From: an uncultured Actinomycetes bacterium
GTDB taxonomy: Bacteria > Actinomycetota > Actinomycetes > Nanopelagicales > Nanopelagicaceae
Assembly (NCBI GenBank): GCA_903820565.1
Contig: CAIJHZ010000181.1
Coordinates: forward strand, 1-9,114
Direction of reading: 5' to 3'
DNA length: 9,114 bases
Positions 1-7,736 of this stretch are shown here, one piece after another. Below the pieces are notes generated by a model. That model saw nothing but the letters and a program-made list of their open reading frames with translations. It ran no database searches and was not told the DNA's origin. Within the stretch, counting starts at the first letter, position 1. Every line of letters begins with the position of its first letter. Both the position numbers and the translations under genes were made by a program.

Positions 1-223
1 AAAATCGAGAAACAAAAAATCCTAATGGGAGGGCTGCGCAAATTGCGAGGCCTTGACGCAACACAATTCCATAAGCGTTTCCCTTGGTTTCTATGGAATG
101 AATCGAAGATGCTGAGAAAACCATTATTAGTCCCATAAATGTAAGAGCAATAGTGCTTCCCAGGAGCATGTAATAAAAATTTGCTGGCTTACTAAGAAAG
201 ACAGTAAGAGCTGATTTTTTCAT
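1..223 (-). CDS. ftsW: FtsW, septal peptidoglycan glycosyltransferase (SEDS family), 5' part only
   Basis: The first 74 codons are present and the gene runs off the left edge of the window. FtsW is a polytopic SEDS-family membrane protein that polymerises lipid II into glycan strands at the septum, working with the class B transpeptidase FtsI. The visible part has a short cytoplasmic N-terminus, then a first membrane segment at about residues 17-39 (YYMLLGSTIALTFMGLIMVF) ending in the SASS motif. A short loop follows, then VLRQ and the start of a second membrane segment (about 57-72). The pattern YY-LLG...GLIMVxSASS is typical of FtsW. RodA has a similar N-terminus, but the position after murD in the division cluster favours FtsW. 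The ATG at 223 lies 4 nt after the murD stop. There is no strong Shine-Dalgarno sequence (only GAAG within the end of murD), so coupling to murD is likely. Confidence 0.93.
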   Translation of the reverse strand, partial: MKKSALTVFLSKPANFYYMLLGSTIALTFMGLIMVFSASSIHSIETKGNAYGIVLRQGLAICAALPLGFFVSRF

Positions 224-227
224 TTGA

Positions 228-1607
228 TTATTCTTCATTCAAGACAACCTTCTTTACCGCTTCTGCAAATCGATCTCCTCGATCAGAATACGATAAGAAT
301 TGATCCATTGATGCACACGCAGGTGCCAAGAGAACTGCGTCACCTTCAACAGCGACTTCGTTAGCTCTTTTTACAATTGCTTCCATTAGGGAATTCGAAT
401 CCCCGCCCTTGTGATAATCAGCTGGAGTGTCAATATTGAATATCTCTACTTCTGGTGCTTGCTTACGAAGTTCTTCAGCAATTATTTCTCCATCGCTTCC
501 AATAATTATGGCGCAGCGAATGCGACTCTTTGTGCGCGCAATAAGATCTTCCATCTTCGCACCTTTTGCTAATCCCCCGGCAATCCAAACTACGTGTAAC
601 TGTGAAAGCAGAGAAGCGGCTGCGGCGTGTGGATTTGTTGCTTTTGAATCATCGATCCAGGTAATACCATTTTTTTCACACACTACTTCGATGCGATGTC
701 GTCCAAGAGTGAATTTCTGAAGTGCACTCTGTATTGCTTCGTGTGCAACACCTAGTGAGCGTGCGATACCAGCAGCTGCGAGTGCATTAGCGACATTATG
801 TGGAACAGTAGGTTTAACATCAACGAGCTCGCAAATCATTGCTGCTTCCTGAGGATCTGCCACAAAGGCGCGATCGACTAGCAACTCTTCAACCACGCCT
901 ATTTCACCAGGTGCTGGACTTTCTAGGGAGAAAAATACTTTTTGTCCCATAAATTGATTGGAGCGCAGCACTACCTCTTGATCGTCGGCATTTAAGACTG
1001 CAAGCTCTGCTCGGTCAAATATAGAAAACTTTGCAGCGGCATAAGCGTCAAAAGTGCCATGCCAATCAAGATGATCATCTGCAATATTGAGAATTGCCGC
1101 TGAAACAAAATTGGCTTCTTTGATCCAATGCAGTTGGAAGCTTGAAAGCTCCAGAATCAAATAGTCATAGGAATCTTTGCGATCGACTGCTTCAATTACT
1201 GTGTCGCCCACATTGCCGCAGGCAACAGCTTTCAGCCCAGCAGTTTGCAAAATTTTTGCGACCATTTCAACTGTTGTCGTTTTGCCATTAGTCCCTGTAA
1301 GAGCAATCCATTTCTGATGTGGTGAAACTTCAGTACGAATCTGCCACGCTAGATCGATCTCATTTAGTATCGGAAGATTACTTGCTAAGACTTTTGCAAC
1401 CAGCGGATGATCCTGTCGCCATCCTGGCGATATCACGACAGCATCAAAATCAGTTAGATTAATACTGGCAGGCTTTACGGCATCAGCTGAGTTGTCATCT
1501 GCGATTGTTACTAACCCACCACGACTTTTTAGAGAGTGTGCAACCGCATTGCCAGTTATGCCAGCCCCTAAAATTAGGAAGCGTTGATTAGTGAAGGTAG
1601 TGGACAT
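228..1607 (-). CDS. murD: UDP-N-acetylmuramoyl-L-alanine--D-glutamate ligase MurD
   Basis: This cytoplasmic ATP-dependent ligase adds D-glutamate to UDP-MurNAc-L-Ala, the second amino-acid step of peptidoglycan precursor synthesis. At 459 residues it has a normal family length. The N-terminal Rossmann-like domain carries GAGITG (14-19). The central ATPase domain has the P-loop GTNGKTT (105-111), LELSSFQL (152-159) and ADDHLDWHGTFDAYAAAK (176-193); K193 is the expected carbamylated lysine. The C-terminal domain has GRHR (302-305), the DDSKATNP segment (319-326), AGGLAKGA (343-350) and APACASMDQF (428-437). The SSFQL and DSKATN motifs distinguish MurD from MurE, MurF and MurC. The ATG at 1607 follows the mraY stop after 3 nt. 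No clear Shine-Dalgarno sequence precedes it, so re-initiation after mraY is plausible. No key residues appear to be missing. Confidence 0.97.
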   Translation of the reverse strand: MSTTFTNQRFLILGAGITGNAVAHSLKSRGGLVTIADDNSADAVKPASINLTDFDAVVISPGWRQDHPLVAKVLASNLPILNEIDLAWQIRTEVSPHQKWIALTGTNGKTTTVEMVAKILQTAGLKAVACGNVGDTVIEAVDRKDSYDYLILELSSFQLHWIKEANFVSAAILNIADDHLDWHGTFDAYAAAKFSIFDRAELAVLNADDQEVVLRSNQFMGQKVFFSLESPAPGEIGVVEELLVDRAFVADPQEAAMICELVDVKPTVPHNVANALAAAGIARSLGVAHEAIQSALQKFTLGRHRIEVVCEKNGITWIDDSKATNPHAAAASLLSQLHVVWIAGGLAKGAKMEDLIARTKSRIRCAIIIGSDGEIIAEELRKQAPEVEIFNIDTPADYHKGGDSNSLMEAIVKRANEVAVEGDAVLLAPACASMDQFLSYSDRGDRFAEAVKKVVLNEE

Positions 1608-1610
1608 GCG

Positions 1611-2693
1611 TTACTTAGCTACCCACTGCGCATAAAACAGACCAAGGCCAGCTGCCACTGATAAGCCGCCGATAATCCAGAATCGAATAACGATAGTTAT
1701 TTGTTCCCAGCCAACTAATTCAAAGTGATGGTGCAGGGGCGCCATCTTAAATACACGCTTTCCGCCACTTAATTTGAAGTAAACAGTTTGAATAAGTACA
1801 GACAAAGTAATAATGACGAAAAGTCCACCAAGTGGAATTAACAATAATTCCACCCGCAAAGTTGCTGCTAAGCCCGCTATTGCCCCGCCTAGCGCCAAAG
1901 AACCAGTGTCACCCATAAAGATCTTTGCAGGTGCTGTATTCCACCAAAGAAAGCCTGTGCAACCACCGGCAAATGCAGCGGCCAGAACTGCTAAATCCAA
2001 TGGATCACGAACTGCGTAACACCCAAGGGGAAGATTATTCAAAGGTTGGGATATGTCAATAAACACGCATCTCTGGCCAAATTCCCACACACCAATTAAG
2101 ACAAAGGCTAAGAAAGTCATAATTGATGCACCAGTTGCTAATCCATCAAGGCCGTCCGATAAATTAACGCCATTGCTTGCAGACATCACCATAATTACAA
2201 CCCAGATGATTACTAATCCTGAACCCAGATAAATTGATGTTTCGCGGACGCCTGACAAATATTGAGATATTGGTGCCAGCGAATCTGAATCAAGAAACTG
2301 TAATCCCAAGTACCCGAAGAGTGCAGCAAAGATAGCTTGGCCCAGAAGTTTAAATCGACCTGGTAATCCGCGAGAGTTTTGACGTGAGACCTTTAACCAG
2401 TCGTCTAAGAAACCGATAAAACCTAAACATACGACTAATCCCATAACCAATAGTGCAGAAACAGTGATTGAGGTTCCTGTAACTAAGTGCGCTACACAAT
2501 AACCAAGAACGGCTGCGAGAATGAAAATGATTCCGCCCATTGTCGGCGTACCACGCTTGATGTGATGACTACTGGGACCATCATCACGAATTATCTGTCC
2601 ATATCCCTTGCCCGCTAAAACACGTATCAATAAACGGGTTCCAAAAAGGGCAAAGACAAGTGCGAAAGCTCCTGCAATAAGAATCTGTTTCAA
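1611..2693 (-). CDS. mraY: Phospho-N-acetylmuramoyl-pentapeptide-transferase MraY (TTG start)
   Basis: MraY is the integral membrane enzyme that transfers phospho-MurNAc-pentapeptide from UDP to undecaprenyl phosphate, making lipid I. The 360-residue protein is mostly hydrophobic, with about ten predicted membrane segments. It shows the expected polar signatures: HxxKxGTPTMGG near 44-54 (here HIKRGTPTMGG), the aspartate pair in FLDDWLK (D97, D98), NLSDGLDGLA (177-186), FMGDTGSLALGG (259-270, including D262), and the HHHFE histidine cluster (321-325). These are the Mg-binding and catalytic motifs of the family. The only reasonable start is TTG at 2693: the next methionine is residue 52, inside the conserved GTPTMGG region. 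The TTG overlaps the murF stop as TTGA (4 nt) and is preceded by CGGAG with a 7-nt spacer. The MurF product is its substrate, so adjacency makes functional sense. Confidence 0.97.
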   Translation of the reverse strand: MKQILIAGAFALVFALFGTRLLIRVLAGKGYGQIIRDDGPSSHHIKRGTPTMGGIIFILAAVLGYCVAHLVTGTSITVSALLVMGLVVCLGFIGFLDDWLKVSRQNSRGLPGRFKLLGQAIFAALFGYLGLQFLDSDSLAPISQYLSGVRETSIYLGSGLVIIWVVIMVMSASNGVNLSDGLDGLATGASIMTFLAFVLIGVWEFGQRCVFIDISQPLNNLPLGCYAVRDPLDLAVLAAAFAGGCTGFLWWNTAPAKIFMGDTGSLALGGAIAGLAATLRVELLLIPLGGLFVIITLSVLIQTVYFKLSGGKRVFKMAPLHHHFELVGWEQITIVIRFWIIGGLSVAAGLGLFYAQWVAK

Positions 2694-4060
2694 CTTTCAA
2701 CTCCGCTCTTATTTAGCCACAAACTTTCTAACTTTTGTGCAAGTACTTCAAATCCCTCAGAACGCGATGCCTTTACAAGAACAACATCACCGGCAGAGAA
2801 AAAATCTGACAGAGATAAGCATTCTTCAATACTTGCGTAGTGATGGACAAGCATCTGATCCCTCGAGTTGCCATACTCTGGCGCCGCTATGGCAACTAAA
2901 TGATCAATCCCTATCTCTTGGGCTAGGGTGCCAATTGCTTCATGCTGAGCGGGGCTTGACTCGCCGAGTTCACGCATTATTCCCACAAAAGCCCATGATT
3001 CTCCCCCGCGTTCCTGGGCAAAGAGCACCAGAGACCGCATCGCTGCTGCCATTGAATCAGGGTTTGCGTTGTATGCATCATTGATAATCAATAAGCCAAA
3101 AGCATCATGCAACTCCATTCGCCACTTACTGGCATTTTCTGCGGTCGATAAGGAGCTAGCGATTAATTCAATAGGCAATTCCAATGCTGTCCCAACAGCT
3201 GCAACAGCGAGTGCATTTGAAATCTGATGTTCGCCCACTACTCGCATTCCAACTGCGTCACGACCTGCTGGAGTTACAAGGTCAAAATGTGGACACCCTT
3301 CACGAATTTCAACATCAGCGGCACGCACTTCTTGGCTATTGCCAAAAATGATTGTGCGACCTGCATGTAATGATGACATCGCAGGTGTGTACTGGTCATA
3401 ACTGCCAAGCACTGCAATACCGTCTGGGCCTAATGATTGAATCAATTCTGATTTTGTCTCTGCAATAGCTTGGACTGAACCGAATTCACCAAGGTGAGCG
3501 GTACCGACAACTAGAACAATTCCAATATTTGGTTGGGCAATTTCGCACAGGCGAGTGATGTCACCCTTATGGCGTGCGCCCATTTCAAGAATGCAAAATT
3601 TTGTGCGCTCATCACATTGCAGCAGAGTAATTGGTAAACCTAAATCATTATTGAACGATCCAGCCGGTGCCACAGTTGGGCCGGCAACACTAAGCATATG
3701 AGCTAGCAAATCCTTTGTGCTCGTCTTTCCTTGAGATCCAGTAATACCTATAACTGTTAATCCAGTTAAACGCTTTCGAACAAATGCGGCTAAAGCTGAT
3801 AGCGCGACCAAGACATCATCTACGACAACGCAGGGACCGTCGATTCGATGAGTTGTCAGTGAAAACATCGCACCAGCACGATATGCGTCAGCAGCAAAAT
3901 CATGTCCATCACTTTTTTCGCCCTTGAGAGCCAAAAAGATGCAACCTGGGGTGGCTAGACGTGAGTCAAATACTGGTGCTTTTGAGACTAATAAATCTTT
4001 GTCACAATGTAATTCACCGCCAACTAATAAAGCGATTTCGCCTGCGGTTAACGTAATCAT
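2690..4060 (-). CDS. murF: UDP-N-acetylmuramoyl-tripeptide--D-alanyl-D-alanine ligase MurF
   Basis: MurF adds the D-Ala-D-Ala dipeptide to UDP-MurNAc-tripeptide in the cytoplasm, completing the pentapeptide. The length of 456 residues is normal. The N-terminal domain (about 1-100) binds the UDP substrate and includes DSR (32-34) and FLALKGEKSDGH (42-53). The central ATPase domain has the P-loop TGSQGKTST (107-115), where Mur ligases of this type have S/T-Q or N before GK. It also has the EMGARHKGDI motif (159-168), which is diagnostic for MurF, and K203 as the likely carbamylated lysine. GEHQISNAL (277-285) and SKWRMEL (311-317) follow. The C-terminal domain has NDAYNANPDSM (327-337) and VGIMRELGE (359-367). 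The ATG at 4060 overlaps the murE stop as ATGA and has GAGG about 7 nt upstream. Its own stop overlaps the mraY TTG start. Confidence 0.97.
   Translation of the reverse strand: MITLTAGEIALLVGGELHCDKDLLVSKAPVFDSRLATPGCIFLALKGEKSDGHDFAADAYRAGAMFSLTTHRIDGPCVVVDDVLVALSALAAFVRKRLTGLTVIGITGSQGKTSTKDLLAHMLSVAGPTVAPAGSFNNDLGLPITLLQCDERTKFCILEMGARHKGDITRLCEIAQPNIGIVLVVGTAHLGEFGSVQAIAETKSELIQSLGPDGIAVLGSYDQYTPAMSSLHAGRTIIFGNSQEVRAADVEIREGCPHFDLVTPAGRDAVGMRVVGEHQISNALAVAAVGTALELPIELIASSLSTAENASKWRMELHDAFGLLIINDAYNANPDSMAAAMRSLVLFAQERGGESWAFVGIMRELGESSPAQHEAIGTLAQEIGIDHLVAIAAPEYGNSRDQMLVHHYASIEECLSLSDFFSAGDVVLVKASRSEGFEVLAQKLESLWLNKSGVES
2701..2705 (-). promoter_or_regulatory. Shine-Dalgarno sequence supporting the TTG start of mraY
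   Basis: CGGAG lies inside the last codons of murF, 7 nt before TTG at 2693. Together with the TTGA stop/start overlap it supports TTG as the true mraY start, since the next in-frame methionine is at residue 52, within a conserved motif. Confidence 0.7.
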
Positions 4061-5541
4061 TTTTTGTCCTCGATTGCTCGAGCAAGTTCCACGCGATCAT
4101 CAAATGGATGGACCACTCCATCAATCTCTTGGCCCTTTTCATGACCTTTACCCAGGATGATTACAAGGTCGCCTTCTTGCGCTTGGTTAACAGCGGCCTT
4201 AATGGCAAAAGAGCGATCTTGAATAATTGCACTTGGTTCTTGGATATCTAAACCTAAAGTCATCTGAACCAATATTTCTTCTGGCTTCTCTGAACGTGGA
4301 TTATCGCTAGTAAAGATTGCAACATCAGCGCCATCGTGCAATGCCTGGCCCATGAGTGGCCGTTTGGATTTATCTCGATCACCACCACAACCCAAGACTG
4401 CGATCACCCGACCATCTGTTATTTCATGTGCAGTTTCTAAAACGCGAGCCACTGCATCTGGTGAGTGTGCATAATCAATCAGTGCCGTGAAGTGCTGACC
4501 AAGACGTATTGATTCCAATCGACCTACTGCTCCGGTTAAACGTGGCAGTATGGTTGCAATATCAATCGGATCAATTCCACTCTCATTTGCAATAGCTACA
4601 GCCATCAAGAGATTGTCATAGTTGTAGCCACCATGTAATTGAACTTTTCCTTCAATTAGGATTCCACCACTTCCGCGAATAGCCACTTGCGCGCCCGAAT
4701 AATCAGGTGCAATGGATACGAAATGCCAGGTTGCACTGTGGTTATGGCGAGAAACACTCATTACCGGAAGCTCTGTCTGGGCGGCTAACTGTGCTCCATG
4801 TGCATCATCGATATTGATGACTGCCAAATCGGCAAACTCATAAGTAAATAATTTCGATTTGGCTGCAAAGTAATCCTGCATAGTCTTATGGAAATCTAAG
4901 TGGTCCTGCGAAAGATTGGTAAATGCCACAACGGCAAAGTGGCTCCCTCTAATACGTTCCAGTGCGATGGCATGGCTTGAAACTTCCATCACTAGGTTGC
5001 GCATATGGCGTTCCCGCATTACCGCTGATAGAGCCTGTAAATCGCTACTTTCAGGGGTAGTGCGCTTACTAACAAGTGTTTCACTGCCTATCCGAGTTTC
5101 AACTGTGCCAATTAAGCCACTCTCACGGCCTGCCGCAGACATTATTTGATGTAACAAGGTCGTAACTGTTGTCTTACCATTTGTTCCAGTTACACCAACA
5201 CTGTATAGATCGCGCATAGGTTCGCTATAAAACCAAGCGCTAATTACACCTGCTGCGCGGCGTGGATGTTGACTTATGATTACCGGCACGCCGTCAATCT
5301 TTGAAGCACCTTCTGGATCTGTCAGGACGGCGACGGCGCCCCGAGCGATTGCATCTTTTGCAAATTCAGCACCATGCACTTTTTCGCCAGGCAATGCGAT
5401 AAACAAATCACCTTCTTGTACATCGTTGCTAGACAGAGTCAGGCCAGTTATAACAGTGCCTTTATCCCCCGTAAGTGTTGCATTAGCAATAGCTGCTACA
5501 GATTCTGCAGTTCTCTTTAATTCTTCAATTGGTCTTGACAC
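4057..5541 (-). CDS. murE: UDP-MurNAc-tripeptide ligase MurE, meso-diaminopimelate type (GTG start)
   Basis: MurE adds the third stem-peptide residue to UDP-MurNAc-L-Ala-D-Glu. The 494-residue protein has the N-terminal UDP-binding domain, including DSR-like positions around LTLSSNDVQEGDLFIALPG (34-52). The ATPase domain follows with GVTGTNGKTT (116-125), TTPESSDLQ (161-169), MEVSSHAI (185-192) and LSQDHLDFHKTM (210-221); K228 in AAKSKLF is the likely carbamylated lysine. The C-terminal domain has DYAHSPDAV (356-364), GCGGDRDKSKRP (384-395), SDNPRSEKPEEI (412-423) and GKGHEKGQE (464-472). The DNPR motif (413-416) marks enzymes that add meso-diaminopimelate; lysine-adding enzymes differ there. 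The start is GTG at 5541, 17 nt inside ftsI, with AAGAAGG and a 6-nt spacer upstream. The stop overlaps murF by 4 nt. That the cell wall contains meso-DAP is inferred from the motif. Confidence 0.97.
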   Translation of the reverse strand: MSRPIEELKRTAESVAAIANATLTGDKGTVITGLTLSSNDVQEGDLFIALPGEKVHGAEFAKDAIARGAVAVLTDPEGASKIDGVPVIISQHPRRAAGVISAWFYSEPMRDLYSVGVTGTNGKTTVTTLLHQIMSAAGRESGLIGTVETRIGSETLVSKRTTPESSDLQALSAVMRERHMRNLVMEVSSHAIALERIRGSHFAVVAFTNLSQDHLDFHKTMQDYFAAKSKLFTYEFADLAVINIDDAHGAQLAAQTELPVMSVSRHNHSATWHFVSIAPDYSGAQVAIRGSGGILIEGKVQLHGGYNYDNLLMAVAIANESGIDPIDIATILPRLTGAVGRLESIRLGQHFTALIDYAHSPDAVARVLETAHEITDGRVIAVLGCGGDRDKSKRPLMGQALHDGADVAIFTSDNPRSEKPEEILVQMTLGLDIQEPSAIIQDRSFAIKAAVNQAQEGDLVIILGKGHEKGQEIDGVVHPFDDRVELARAIEDKK

Positions 5542-7339
5542 TTGCGGCCTTCTTTGCAGCTAATGCCTTCTTTGCAATCAGTTGCTTCTCGTTCAAGGCA
5601 ACAGGTTCTACAACTGTGCCAGTAGGAGCAATTCCCTTTGACTGAAGTACAAAGGACATCACATCTTTAAATACTGGTCCACCCAGTGCGCCACCCCAGT
5701 GCATCCCTTTTGGATCTTGAATTGTTACTGAAATTACATAAGCAGGATTATCTGCAGGTGCAAAACCAATAAATGAGGCGGTGTATCCATGGTAACAACC
5801 ACAAGTGTCATCGATTCGTTGAGCAGTACCAGTTTTGCCAGCAACTCGATACCCTGCAATAGCGGCGGTTGGCGCAGTGCCATTTCCAGAAACAACACTT
5901 TCCATCATGATGCGCATTTTTTGAGCAGTTTCTGAACTGATTACTCGCACACTTTCACGTGTCGCCGATGGTGTGTAATTTCCACTTGCATCACTAGTTC
6001 CTGCGATAACAGTCGGTGAAACTCGAACGCCATCATTTGCAATTGTTGCAAAAACACTAGTGGCTTGCATTGCCGTTAATGAGTAACCCTGTCCAAAAGC
6101 TACTGTTGGGGCTGTTGTTCCAGACCAATCGCCTACCTTGGGCAATATGCCTCGTGATTCACCAGGCAGCCCAGAACCAGTTTTTTGTCCGATTCCAAAC
6201 TTAGTTAAGTAACCGTGTAAAACATCATTTGACATCAGTTCGCCGATTTTTATGGAACCAGTGTTACTTGAAACAGCCAAAATTCCGGAAGAGGTCAATC
6301 GCTGATCTAGATGGCGTTCATGATCATGAAATATTTTGACTGAACGCTTAAGTGCGTATGGAACAGTGAATACAGTTTCAGGAGTGATTTTTCCTTCTTC
6401 TAATGCGGCAGCAAGAGTCATGACTTTGCCGGTAGAACCAGGTTCGTAAACATCTTGAACAGATGGATTGCGCATTGCAACTAATGAAACCTTTGATGTG
6501 TCATTCGGATCAAATGTTGGCGCAGTTGCGTGAGCTAAAATCTGACCTGTCTTGGGATCCATAACTATTACTGTGCCGCTTATCGCGTGCGACTTCGCAA
6601 CTGCATCAGCAATCGCTTTGGAAGCAACCCACTGAATGTCACGATCAATAGTTAGCCGGACTGATGTGCCTGGTTCAGCAGGAATGATTTCAGATTGAGA
6701 TCCAGGAATTTCTGCCTTATAGCCATTTGCATATGAATACTTGCCATTGGTGCCAGCGATAATTGAATTCATGCTTGATTCAAGGCCGGTTGCACCAATT
6801 CCATCGTGATTTACGAATCCGACTAGGGAAGCAATCAATGAACCTGATGGATACTCACGAACATAACTGCGTTCTGGAAAGAATCCAATGATGCGTTCTG
6901 GGCTCATTCCGGGAAACTTTGAGTTGTACGCGTCAATTGCTTTTGTAAGTTTCAGCCAGGTTGCAGGTTTAGCATTTTCGGCAACCATGTTCCACTTACG
7001 CTTACCAGTCAATGCGGTTTGGACTTCAGCAACACTCAAATTTAGTATTGGAGCGACAAAAGCTGCAACTTTGGCTGGGTTGAGGATCTGTGTTTGGTCC
7101 ACGACAATGCTTGTCGCGGCAACACTGCGGGCAAAGGGCACACCATTAATGTCGGTGATGTTTCCACGTGGCGCTTGAAGTGTCTTAACTCTTTCCATCT
7201 CATTTACAGAACGTGAACGATAATCATTTGCTTGCAGGGCCTGAACTTGCACTAGGCGAAGCCCAAACAAAAACATAATCATGGCAGTTGCGAAAATAAG
7301 TGCCCTGATTCTGTTATGTGTTAAGGAAAAGTTACCCAT
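5525..7339 (-). CDS. ftsI: FtsI / PBP3-like class B penicillin-binding protein, septal D,D-transpeptidase
   Basis: This 604-residue protein is a membrane-anchored transpeptidase that crosslinks septal peptidoglycan with FtsW. It has a short cytoplasmic N-terminus, one membrane segment (about 12-32) and a pedestal/dimerisation domain containing APRGNITDINGVPFA (56-70) and PERSYVREYPSGSL (155-168). The transpeptidase domain has all three catalytic motifs: SxxK as S302-T-G-K305 in EPGSTGK, SxN as S357-S-N359, and KTG as K502-T-G504. No PASTA repeats follow. The only two cysteines are C513 and C515, just after the KTG motif. The C-terminus is a Lys/Ala-rich tail (about 583-604) lying outside the membrane, according to the predicted topology. 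The ATG at 7339 overlaps the ftsL stop by 8 nt (ATGGGTAA) and is preceded by AGAGGT with a 5-nt spacer. Its end overlaps murE by 17 nt. Gene order and length favour FtsI over other class B PBPs. Confidence 0.95.
   Translation of the reverse strand: MGNFSLTHNRIRALIFATAMIMFLFGLRLVQVQALQANDYRSRSVNEMERVKTLQAPRGNITDINGVPFARSVAATSIVVDQTQILNPAKVAAFVAPILNLSVAEVQTALTGKRKWNMVAENAKPATWLKLTKAIDAYNSKFPGMSPERIIGFFPERSYVREYPSGSLIASLVGFVNHDGIGATGLESSMNSIIAGTNGKYSYANGYKAEIPGSQSEIIPAEPGTSVRLTIDRDIQWVASKAIADAVAKSHAISGTVIVMDPKTGQILAHATAPTFDPNDTSKVSLVAMRNPSVQDVYEPGSTGKVMTLAAALEEGKITPETVFTVPYALKRSVKIFHDHERHLDQRLTSSGILAVSSNTGSIKIGELMSNDVLHGYLTKFGIGQKTGSGLPGESRGILPKVGDWSGTTAPTVAFGQGYSLTAMQATSVFATIANDGVRVSPTVIAGTSDASGNYTPSATRESVRVISSETAQKMRIMMESVVSGNGTAPTAAIAGYRVAGKTGTAQRIDDTCGCYHGYTASFIGFAPADNPAYVISVTIQDPKGMHWGGALGGPVFKDVMSFVLQSKGIAPTGTVVEPVALNEKQLIAKKALAAKKAASVKTN
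5548..5554 (-). promoter_or_regulatory. Shine-Dalgarno sequence supporting the GTG start of murE
   Basis: AAGAAGG lies inside the end of ftsI, 6 nt before GTG at 5541. It decides the murE start: the resulting N-terminus (MSRPIEELKR) has a normal family length, and there is no in-frame ATG nearby that would preserve the first domain. Confidence 0.7.
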
Positions 7340-7736
7340 TACTTACCTCTGTTGCCACAACAGGCTTATCTAGAGACAGGAAGGTTGGCGATTCAGCTGG
7401 CCTCATACCGAGCTCCGAAGCAGCATTTGCAAGTGCTTCTGGGGATGACATCGTGTCTATTTGGCGCGCAATCGCCTCACGCTCATCACTAACCATCTTT
7501 GCCTCAACCTTTAAATTACTGAGTGCAATTGCATCCTGGTTTAGCAAGGTATTGATCAGGAGAAGGATCATTAGACCAATAACACCAACAACAGTTACAA
7601 ATTTTGCAAAGAATTTACGATCGGCTTGCACTCCGCTAGAAGGATCTGCCACAAGTTTAAGAACAACTTGTGCTGACTTTTCTGCAAGAATTTCTTTGGA
7701 GCGAGTGATCGCTGGAGCAAATGCCGTCATAGCCAT
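7332..7736 (-). CDS. ftsL: FtsL-like bitopic cell division protein
   Basis: This is a 134-residue single-pass membrane protein. Residues 1-43 are a cytoplasmic region ending in RKFFAKF, residues 44-64 form one hydrophobic segment (VTVVGVIGLMILLLINTLLNQ at its core), and about 66-97 is a heptad-like stretch compatible with a short coiled coil. The segment SPEALANAASELGMRPAESP (98-117) resembles the conserved end of actinobacterial FtsL proteins, where a leucine-zipper region is followed by ELGM-P. FtsL forms a complex with FtsB/DivIC and FtsQ/DivIB that activates FtsW-FtsI. Sequence conservation in the family is low, so the call rests on topology, this C-terminal motif and position between rsmH and ftsI. 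The ATG at 7736 overlaps the rsmH stop (TAATG). A second in-frame ATG two codons on (MAM) is an alternative start; the first fits coupling better. Confidence 0.88.
   Translation of the reverse strand: MAMTAFAPAITRSKEILAEKSAQVVLKLVADPSSGVQADRKFFAKFVTVVGVIGLMILLLINTLLNQDAIALSNLKVEAKMVSDEREAIARQIDTMSSPEALANAASELGMRPAESPTFLSLDKPVVATEVSNG

Noticed and set aside
2608..3084. 158-codon open frame on the plus strand
   Set aside because: Antisense to the 3' half of murF and the start of mraY; low-complexity, no recognisable motifs and no plausible ribosome binding context.
6317..6330. 14-bp perfect palindrome TTCATGATCATGAA
   Set aside because: It lies inside the ftsI transpeptidase domain and encodes FHDHE. 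A single short palindrome in coding sequence with no second copy gives no support for an operator site.
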